In this document: piece by piece, positions 1 through 4,373 of the stretch
How the letters are laid out: every line of letters begins with the position of its first letter
Position numbering within the stretch: the first letter of the stretch is position 1
Source of the DNA: Caulobacteraceae bacterium
GTDB lineage: Bacteria > Pseudomonadota > Alphaproteobacteria > Caulobacterales > Caulobacteraceae
DNA length: 6,038 nucleotides
Direction: 5' to 3'
Assembly: GCA_020852035.1 (NCBI GenBank)
Contig: JADZBR010000302.1
Location: forward strand, 1-6,038
The notes under the pieces: model-generated
What the model was told of the DNA's origin: nothing
The model's database searches: none
Seen by the model: the letters and a program-made list of their open reading frames with translations, nothing else
Position numbers and translations under genes: made by a program

Positions 1-1
1 C

Positions 2-154
2 GCGGCGCTGCGCGCGGTGCGGCCGGTGCTTGTCATCGGCCTCGCCTACGCGGCGCAGGAACTGCCCGAAATCCCCATGGACGAACACGACCAGCGCCTC
101 GACGCCATTCTGACAGAGACGGGGTTCATCCCGGTCGCTAGAGAAACCCGATGA
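2..154 (+). CDS. 5-formyltetrahydrofolate cyclo-ligase, C-terminal fragment (5' end outside window)
   Basis: Only the last 50 residues are in the window; the gene begins upstream. The enzyme family (5-FTHF cyclo-ligase, also called methenyltetrahydrofolate synthetase) uses ATP to convert 5-formyl-THF to 5,10-methenyl-THF in the cytoplasm, returning a stored folate to one-carbon metabolism. The visible tail carries the family's C-terminal signature: a hydrophobic strand ending in GLAYAAQ, a short ELPEIPMDEHD stretch with the conserved His-Asp pair, then LDAILTETGFI. In known members this segment lies near the active site and ends the protein, so the C-terminus looks normal. The stop codon TGA (152-154) overlaps the ATG of the next gene as ATGA, which suggests translational coupling. 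The nucleotide-binding part of the protein is not visible. Identification rests on the tail motif alone, but that motif is distinctive. Confidence 0.85.
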   Translation, partial: AALRAVRPVLVIGLAYAAQELPEIPMDEHDQRLDAILTETGFIPVARETR

Positions 155-990
155 GATTTGCCTTCTTCGGAGACGTGGTCGGGCGCTCGGGCCGCGATGG
201 CCTGGCCTCGCACCTGCCGGGCCTGCGCCGCGCGCTGGACCTGGAGTTCGTGATCATCAACGCCGAGAACGCCGCCGCCGGCTTCGGGATCACCGAGGCC
301 ACGGCGCGCGAGCTGTTCGACGCCGGCGCCGACTGCCTGACCCTGGGCAACCATTCCTGGGACCAGAAGGAGGCGATGACCTACATCGTCCGCGAGCCCC
401 GGCTGATCCGGCCGCTGAACTATCCGGCGATGTCGCGCGCGCCGGGGCGCGGCTCGCAGCTGTTCGACACCCCGTCGGGCAAGCGGGTGCTGGTGATCAA
501 CCTGCTGGGCCGGGTGTTCATGGACGCCCTGGACGACCCCTTCGCCGCCGTCGACCCCGAGCTGGACGCCTGCCCGCTGGGCGCGGTGGCCGACGCGGTG
601 ATCGTCGACATGCACGCCGAGGCGACGTCGGAGAAGATGGCCATGGGCCACTTCTGCGACGGCCGCGCCAGCCTGGTGGTGGGCACCCACAGCCACGTGC
701 CGACCGCGGACTGCCAGATCCTTCCCGGCGGCACCGCCTATCAGACCGATGCCGGCGCCTGCGCCGACTACGACAGCGTCATCGGCAACCAGAAGGAAGA
801 GCCGCTGCGCCGCTTCACCACCCGCATCTCCGGCGGCCGCTACAAGCCCGCCGAGGGGCCGGCCACGGTCTGCGGCGTCTTCGTGGAGACCGACCCGGCC
901 AGCGGTCTCGCCCGCCGCATCGAGCCGATCCGCCTCGGCGGCCGCCTGGCCCAGGCCGTGCCGCAGGTGGACCTGGCCGAGGCGCGCTGA
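151..990 (+). CDS. YmdB/TIGR00282-family metallophosphoesterase
   Basis: This 279-residue cytoplasmic protein, without signal peptide or membrane segment, belongs to the calcineurin-like dinuclear metal phosphoesterases of the YmdB/DR1281 type (usually about 255-280 residues). The visible metal and catalytic residues occur in family order: D8 in FFGDVVG, E39-N40 in NAENAAAGFGI, N67-H68 in GNHSWD, H155 in DMHAEATSEK, and H180 and H182 in GTHSHVPTAD. The dinuclear site therefore looks intact. Bacillus subtilis YmdB is described as a cyclic-nucleotide phosphodiesterase affecting biofilm and motility; the role in alphaproteobacteria is not settled, so the substrate here is unknown. The start at 151 is chosen because it gives the conserved MRFAFFGD N-terminus and overlaps the upstream cyclo-ligase stop (ATGA). 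No strong Shine-Dalgarno sequence is seen, which fits coupled translation. The usual TDAGMCG-like loop reads TDAGACA at residues 199-205. The next gene is convergent, so this is the last gene of its transcript. Confidence 0.9.
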   Translation: MRFAFFGDVVGRSGRDGLASHLPGLRRALDLEFVIINAENAAAGFGITEATARELFDAGADCLTLGNHSWDQKEAMTYIVREPRLIRPLNYPAMSRAPGRGSQLFDTPSGKRVLVINLLGRVFMDALDDPFAAVDPELDACPLGAVADAVIVDMHAEATSEKMAMGHFCDGRASLVVGTHSHVPTADCQILPGGTAYQTDAGACADYDSVIGNQKEEPLRRFTTRISGGRYKPAEGPATVCGVFVETDPASGLARRIEPIRLGGRLAQAVPQVDLAEAR

Positions 991-995
991 CGCAC

Positions 996-1038
996 AAATC
1001 CTCCCCCATGCAATCGGGGAGGGGGAGGGGGAGGATTT
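996..1038. repeat. GC-rich palindrome between convergent genes, possible bidirectional terminator
   Basis: The 12-base arms AAATCCTCCCCC (996-1007) and GGGGGAGGATTT (1027-1038) are perfect reverse complements around a 19-base loop. The loop itself holds GGGGAGGGGG, so alternative, shorter pairings are also possible. The element fills most of the 66-base gap between the phosphoesterase stop (990) and the convergent phosphatase stop (1057). That position suits transcription termination from both sides. Each arm ends in three A/T bases, so a transcript from either strand would end its stem with UUU, a weak version of an intrinsic terminator. It could equally be a dispersed palindromic repeat. 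Confidence 0.6.
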
Positions 1039-1056
1039 AGGCCCTGGCGCCCGCCG

Positions 1057-1824
1057 CTACCCGCCCTCGCAGCCGCCCGCCGGCGTGGTCGAGGCCGCGA
1101 GTTCGGCCTTCGCCGCCGCCAGGTCGGCCAGGAACGCCGGGTCGGTATGCAGCCGCGCCACCATCGCCGCGCCCAGGGTGCGCCCGGCCTCGATGTCGCT
1201 CTGGAAGTGGACGCCGCAGATCGCCCGGCTCCGGCCGAACTCCATGCCGTCCTGGAAGAGGGCCTGGGCGTGCTCGGGCGAGGCTTCGGCCAGCACCAGC
1301 GCCCACGACCAGCCGATCATCGAATGGCCCGACGGATAGGAGGCGTTGGTCCGCATCCAGTCCTCGCGCGGCACGCACAGCGGGGCGTCGTTGCCGATCA
1401 ACGGGCGCTTGCGATCATAGAACTGCTTGGGCGGCGTGCCGACGCTGTGCACGTCGCCCATCATCCGCACCAGCATCCTCAGCGTGACCGGCGTCGCCTG
1501 CGGGCTGATCTCCTTGCCGAGCGTGCAGGCGTAGCGCTTCAGCGCCCCGCCGCCGGTCAGGTCGTTGTCGCGCGCCGCCAGCCGCCAGCGGGGCGTGTCC
1601 TTCAGCGCCCGGCTCTCGTCGAAGAAGGCGCGGTCGGCGATCCCGCGCTTGGAGTCGGGGGCGGGGGGCGGGCCGATGAGGCTGGTCGCGTCTATGGCGC
1701 CGGACGGCAGGTATCCGCCAGCGCCGCGCACCACGGCGCTGGCCACGTCGGGATGCGTCTGCGCGGCCGGCGTCGCCGTGCAGGCGGCCAGCATTCCCGC
1801 CGTCGCAATGAACCAGAACCGCAT
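1057..1824 (-). CDS. Class A nonspecific acid phosphatase (PhoN/PAP2 type), predicted lipoprotein
   Basis: This 255-residue protein carries the three-part signature of the PAP2/vanadium-haloperoxidase phosphatase superfamily: KX6RP (K133, R140-P141 in KQFYDRKRP), PSGH (164-167) and SRX5HX3D (S199-R200, H206, D210). By family knowledge H206 is the nucleophile and H167 the acid/base that release phosphate from organic monoesters. The length and the single-domain, export-signal-only layout fit bacterial class A acid phosphatases such as PhoN. The N-terminus is a short hydrophobic leader ending in MLAAC, a good lipobox with C15 as the lipidated residue, so the mature enzyme is probably anchored in the envelope. 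Most characterised class A enzymes are soluble and periplasmic. Later cysteines C100, C150, C203 and C252 could form disulfides. The ATG at 1824 has AGGGGG six bases upstream (1836-1831). The gene lies 25 bases after the hydratase stop on the same strand, so the two are probably co-transcribed. The physiological substrate is unknown. Confidence 0.9.
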   Translation of the reverse strand: MRFWFIATAGMLAACTATPAAQTHPDVASAVVRGAGGYLPSGAIDATSLIGPPPAPDSKRGIADRAFFDESRALKDTPRWRLAARDNDLTGGGALKRYACTLGKEISPQATPVTLRMLVRMMGDVHSVGTPPKQFYDRKRPLIGNDAPLCVPREDWMRTNASYPSGHSMIGWSWALVLAEASPEHAQALFQDGMEFGRSRAICGVHFQSDIEAGRTLGAAMVARLHTDPAFLADLAAAKAELAASTTPAGGCEGG

Positions 1825-1849
1825 CCCGAGCCCCCTGTGCCGTCTTCGC

Positions 1850-2731
1850 CTATCGCAGGACCGTCTTGCCGTTCTTGATCACGGTCGCGCCCCGGTCCTT
1901 AACCCGCGCCTCGAAGGAAATCACCTTGCCGTCCTGCCACATGTCGACGGTGATGACGTCGCCCGGGATCACCGGCGCCGAGAACCGCGCCTGGTGGCTG
2001 AAGATCCGGTCCGGATCGAAGTTCGTGATCCCCTGCAGCACCGCCCGGCAGGTGATGCCGTAGGTGCACAGCCCATGCAGGATCGGCCGCTGGACGCCCG
2101 AGCGGCGCGCCGACTCCGGGTCGGAGTGCAGCGGGTTGCGGTCGCCGTTCAGCCGATAGAGCAGCGCCTGGTCTTCGCGGGTCTCGAAGTCGATGGAGAA
2201 GTCGGCCTTGCGGGCCGGCGTCTCGTGCGGTTCCGGCGCGCCTTCCGACGGGCCGCCGAAGCCGCCGTCGCCGCGCGCGAAGGTCGAGCCGGTGAGGGTG
2301 GCGACCAGTTCGCCCGCCTCGTTCTTCCAGGTGGTCTCGTTGATGATCACCGCGCCCTTGCCCTCGCCCTTGTCGAAGGCGCCGATGGTGCGTCCCTCGG
2401 CGGTGAAGGTCCCGCTGGTCGGCAGCGGCTTATGCAACTCCACCTTCTGCTCGCCGTGCACCACCATCAGGAAGTTGATCTGACTGGGACGATGGCCGTC
2501 CGGCATCTTCGGCGCGGGGCCGGCCTGGCCGCGCATGCCCGAGGCGAGCACAGTGGCGGCGGTCGGCACCACCTTCAGGCCCTTCTCGTAGACGAACGGA
2601 AGCTCGGTCTCGTTCATCGGGTCGCGCCCCAGGCCGATGCCGAGCGCATAGAGCATCACGTCCTTGTCGCCGTAGGTGAAAGTCCTGGGCGCGGTCTTCT
2701 GATCGAGGATGTCTGGATAGAAGATGGGCAT
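1850..2731 (-). CDS. MaoC-family (R)-specific enoyl-CoA hydratase, MFE-2 hydratase-2 type
   Basis: This 293-residue protein has the double hot-dog layout of eukaryotic-type hydratase 2, the hydratase part of peroxisomal multifunctional enzyme 2. The N-terminal half (about 1-150) has the typical FTYGDKDVMLYALGIGLG and LPFVYEKGLKVVPT segments. The C-terminal half (about 175-293) is the catalytic MaoC domain with the hydratase-2 signature YRLNGDRNPLHSDP at 192-205, containing the Asp-His dyad D197 and H202, followed by ILHGLCTYG (217-225). The family adds water to trans-2-enoyl-CoA to give (R)-3-hydroxyacyl-CoA, in fatty acid or sterol side-chain breakdown. Annotation pipelines often name it after the bile-acid intermediate, which should not be read as its substrate here. 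The frame stays open upstream to 2944, but the ATG at 2731 gives the conserved N-terminus and has AGGGAGG nine bases before it. The phosphatase gene follows after 25 bases. The neighbourhood does not reveal the acyl substrate. Confidence 0.9.
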   Translation of the reverse strand: MPIFYPDILDQKTAPRTFTYGDKDVMLYALGIGLGRDPMNETELPFVYEKGLKVVPTAATVLASGMRGQAGPAPKMPDGHRPSQINFLMVVHGEQKVELHKPLPTSGTFTAEGRTIGAFDKGEGKGAVIINETTWKNEAGELVATLTGSTFARGDGGFGGPSEGAPEPHETPARKADFSIDFETREDQALLYRLNGDRNPLHSDPESARRSGVQRPILHGLCTYGITCRAVLQGITNFDPDRIFSHQARFSAPVIPGDVITVDMWQDGKVISFEARVKDRGATVIKNGKTVLR

Positions 2732-2740
2732 CTGAAATGG

Positions 2741-2747
2741 CCTCCCT
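2741..2747 (-). promoter_or_regulatory. Ribosome binding site of the hydratase gene
   Basis: On the minus strand this reads AGGGAGG, nine bases before the ATG at 2731. It is a near-complete Shine-Dalgarno sequence. It decides the start against the longer open frame, whose extra 71 residues are Arg/Ser-rich, resemble no known N-terminus, and cross the divergent intergenic region. Confidence 0.75.
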
Positions 2748-2812
2748 GAAAAATTTATGCGGCGGATTGAAGCGGCGCGGCCGACCGGGCGCAAGGCGCG
2801 TTGTCGCGGGAT

Positions 2813-2840
2813 TTGCCGATAGGGGAGGGATCGGCTAGAC
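2813..2840 (+). promoter_or_regulatory. Putative housekeeping-sigma promoter of the sapC-family gene
   Basis: TTGCCGA (2813-2819), a 14-base spacer, then GCTAGAC (2834-2840). This closely resembles the Caulobacter housekeeping consensus as I recall it, TTGACGS-N10-14-GCTANAWC. The departures are C for A inside the -35 and one or two bases at the end of the -10. It points at the SapC-family gene. With a start site expected about 6-8 bases past the -10, the leader would be about 60 bases if translation begins at 2907. The call is by pattern only. Confidence 0.5.
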
Positions 2841-2906
2841 ACCGCGCTCCTTCGCGAGCCGCACCGGGTGGTCCGGCTCGCCAGCCCAACGCAGAGCTTC
2901 TTCACT

Positions 2907-3707
2907 ATGGCCAACGAACCCGCGCCCGGCATGGGCGAGATCACCGGCAGCGTGCTGTTCTATTCCCAGCCCGAGCCGCTGAATCCCCAGACCCACGGCA
3001 AGCTGGGCCTGAAGCAGAGAGCCAACCCCTTCGCCTTCGCCAAGGTGGCCCACGTGGTGCCGCTGAACGTCACCGAGTTCGCGCTCTACGCCCTCTCCGG
3101 GCCGGTGATCTTCATCGGCGAGGAGCGCATGCCCGCCGCCGTGCTCGGCCTCAACGCCGGCCAGAACATGTTCGTGGATGACGACGGCGCCTACCAGGTC
3201 GGGGTCTATATCCCGGCCTATATCCGCCGCTTCCCCTTCGTCTTCGCCAACGACCAGGCGCGCGAGCAACTGGTGCTGTGCATTGACCGCGCCAACGAGC
3301 TGGTCGGCGAGAATCCCGACAGCCCGTTCTTCGACGACAAGGGCGAGCCGACCGAATACACCAAGAACTGCATGCAGTTCTGCAACGACTACGAAGTCGA
3401 GCGCCGGCGCACCGAGTCCTTCGTGCAGCTCTTGAAGGACCTCGATCTCTTCGAGACCCGCGAGGCCGCCTTCCAGCCGATGAACCCGGATGGCACGCCT
3501 GGTGAGCGCCAGCTGATCGCCGAGTTCTTCGCGGTTTCCGAAGACAAGCTCCGCACGCTGCCGGCCGAGAAGGTGAAGGAACTGCTGGAGAACGGCGCCC
3601 TGGCTCAGATTCACGCACACATCATGTCGCTGACCGGCTGGGACCGGCTGATCGCCATCCAGCTGGACCGCCAGGCCAAGGCCCAGCCGCAGGCGGCGAA
3701 CGCCTAG
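2907..3707 (+). CDS. SapC-family protein of unknown function
   Basis: This 266-residue protein resembles the SapC family (PF07277), named after a gene linked to Campylobacter S-layer export but found widely in alphaproteobacteria with no established biochemical role. Family-like features are the N-terminal FYSQPEPLNPQTHGKLGL (18-35), VPLNVTEF (51-58), the central YIPAYIRRFPFVFA (101-114) with its Arg-Arg-aromatic-Pro-Phe core, and a C-terminal GWDRLIAIQLDR (244-255). There is no signal peptide and no membrane segment, so it is predicted to be cytoplasmic. Cysteines C125, C155 and C159 are present. The ATG at 2907 is preferred because the family N-terminus follows directly. An in-frame GTG at 2868 would add 13 residues, but neither start has a strong Shine-Dalgarno sequence. 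In related bacteria SapC genes often accompany TonB receptors or tryptophan-halogenase-like genes; none is seen here. The gene stands alone, divergent from the hydratase and convergent with the small MaoC-like gene. The family call is firm, the function is not. Confidence 0.85.
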   Translation: MANEPAPGMGEITGSVLFYSQPEPLNPQTHGKLGLKQRANPFAFAKVAHVVPLNVTEFALYALSGPVIFIGEERMPAAVLGLNAGQNMFVDDDGAYQVGVYIPAYIRRFPFVFANDQAREQLVLCIDRANELVGENPDSPFFDDKGEPTEYTKNCMQFCNDYEVERRRTESFVQLLKDLDLFETREAAFQPMNPDGTPGERQLIAEFFAVSEDKLRTLPAEKVKELLENGALAQIHAHIMSLTGWDRLIAIQLDRQAKAQPQAANA

Positions 3708-3710
3708 CAT

Positions 3711-3732
3711 CCCTCTCCCGACGGGGAGAGGG
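3711..3732. repeat. Inverted repeat 1 of intergenic element (possible sapC terminator stem)
   Basis: CCCTCTCCC (3711-3719) and GGGAGAGGG (3724-3732) pair perfectly around a GACG loop, four bases after the SapC-family stop codon. No U-tract follows on the plus strand (AAA comes next), so it is not a canonical intrinsic terminator. The core TCTCCCGAC-GGGGAGA nearly repeats that of the stem at 3829-3850. Confidence 0.65.
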
Positions 3733-3735
3733 AAA

Positions 3736-3756
3736 CCCGCCGGCGACGCCGGCGGG
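3736..3756. repeat. Inverted repeat 2 of intergenic element
   Basis: CCCGCCGGC (3736-3744) and GCCGGCGGG (3748-3756) are perfect nine-base arms with a three-base loop. This all-G/C stem lies three bases after repeat 1, so the two could stack as a double hairpin in RNA. Confidence 0.65.
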
Positions 3757-3780
3757 AGGGTGAGGGCCTCAAGCCTATCC

Positions 3781-3830
3781 GGAAAGGTCGTAAGCCCTCG
3801 TCCTCGCCGCGCCTTACGGCGCGTCTTTCC
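3781..3830. repeat. Nested inverted repeats 3 of intergenic element
   Basis: Several complementary pairs are nested here: GGAAAG (3781-3786) with CTTTCC (3825-3830), and CGTAAG (3789-3794) with CTTACG (3813-3818). A local stem CGCGCC (3808-3813) / GGCGCG (3818-3823) around TTAC competes with the second pair. Mutually exclusive folds are therefore possible. No open frame with a credible start explains the segment. Confidence 0.5.
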
Positions 3831-3850
3831 TTCTCCCGACCGGGAGAAGG
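3829..3850. repeat. Inverted repeat 4 of intergenic element (possible maoC-like terminator stem)
   Basis: CCTTCTCCCG (3829-3838) and CGGGAGAAGG (3841-3850) are perfect ten-base arms five bases from the MaoC-like stop. The core TCTCCCGACCGGGAGA is nearly identical to repeat 1, as if one repeat unit lies at each edge of the gap. On the minus strand no U-tract follows. Confidence 0.65.
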
Positions 3851-3855
3851 CGGGG

Positions 3856-4248
3856 TCACCGCGCGAAGACGCTCCGGGTCAGGCAGGAGAACACCAGCCG
3901 GCCCTCGCCGTCCAAAAGGTCGTGCTGGGCGATGACGATGCCCTTGCCCTCGCCCACCGGGTCCTTGGCCATCACCGTCATGCGGCCGCGCAGGGTCTCG
4001 CCCGCCGGCGGGTTGCGCGCCCAGCGCAGGGCGTCGACGCCCAGGCGCTTGGTCTGCGGCCAGGCGGTGGAGGCCACCGCGTCCAGCCGGTGCCAGATGG
4101 CGTAGGTCATGGAGTCCGGCGCCCCGCGATCGGCCGTCCAGCCCGGCGTGAAAGCGGCTATGAACGCGTCGAGGATCTGCGGCTCGATCACCACCTCGCC
4201 CAGATGCACCACCTGGCCGATCTCGATGTCGTCGAAGTTTCCGGGCAT
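3856..4248 (-). CDS. Small MaoC-like hot-dog protein with an atypical active-site region
   Basis: This 130-residue protein is about the size of a single hot-dog subunit. The opening FDDIEIGQVVHLGEVVIEPQ and the later DALRWARNPPAGETLRGRMT and LLDGEGRLVFS segments follow the MaoC-like pattern (DELRW..PVRPGDTL and NQ.GE.V in typical members). Family members are (R)-hydratases or acyl-CoA/ACP dehydratases. The region that normally holds the Asp and His dyad (FDPQPFH or GDxNPxH followed by ASG) reads FTPGWTADRG and TYAIWHRL here, at about residues 33-55, with no His at the expected place. It may therefore be non-catalytic or use other residues, for example H53. The start at 4248 is supported by AGGA seven bases upstream (4259-4256). 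The gene stands alone: the DsbD-like gene is divergent and the SapC-family gene convergent. It is not a truncated copy of the hydratase at 1850-2731, which it hardly resembles. The substrate is unknown. Confidence 0.8.
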   Translation of the reverse strand: MPGNFDDIEIGQVVHLGEVVIEPQILDAFIAAFTPGWTADRGAPDSMTYAIWHRLDAVASTAWPQTKRLGVDALRWARNPPAGETLRGRMTVMAKDPVGEGKGIVIAQHDLLDGEGRLVFSCLTRSVFAR

Positions 4249-4255
4249 CCGCGGA

Positions 4256-4259
4256 TCCT
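4256..4259 (-). promoter_or_regulatory. Ribosome binding site of the small MaoC-like gene
   Basis: Reads AGGA on the minus strand, seven bases before the ATG at 4248. It supports this start over any upstream extension of the frame. Confidence 0.5.
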
Positions 4260-4311
4260 GATCTTGCGCCGAATCGGAATCATGCCGCCGGGCGCGGCCG
4301 AGTCGAGCCGT

Positions 4312-4341
4312 TTGCGCGCAAGGCCGCGCGCGCCATATAGC
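4312..4341 (+). promoter_or_regulatory. Possible promoter of the DsbD-like gene
   Basis: TTGCGC (4312-4317), an 18-base spacer, then TATAGC (4336-4341), inside the 125-base gap between two divergent genes. The ATATAG stretch is one of the few A/T-rich spots in the gap. Transcription would start roughly 25 bases before the ATG at 4374. The same bases read GCTATATG on the minus strand, also -10-like for the MaoC-like gene, but no good minus-strand -35 is seen. Confidence 0.35.
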
Positions 4342-4373
4342 TGGACGCCCCTTCGACGGCCTTCGCGAGCCCG

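Noticed and set aside
1565..2749. A 394-residue open frame on the plus strand across the hydratase and phosphatase genes
   Set aside because: It runs antisense through two well-recognised genes and their intergenic gap, and the translation is Arg/Ala/Gly-rich without a domain. It is a shadow of GC-rich codon usage.
2767..2794. A minus-strand promoter for the hydratase, TTGCGCC-N14-GCTTCAA
   Set aside because: The spacing fits the Caulobacter-type consensus, but the -10 half has at least two mismatches at key positions. It is too weak to list as a feature in DNA this GC-rich.
2732..2944. An N-terminal extension of 71 residues on the hydratase
   Set aside because: The extension is Arg/Ser-rich, crosses the divergent promoter region and overlaps the SapC-family start, whereas ATG 2731 has a strong Shine-Dalgarno sequence and the family N-terminus.
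2835..3710. A 291-residue minus-strand frame opposite the SapC-family gene
   Set aside because: The plus-strand product matches the SapC family over its full length; the antisense one matches nothing known and ends just beyond the sense stop codon.
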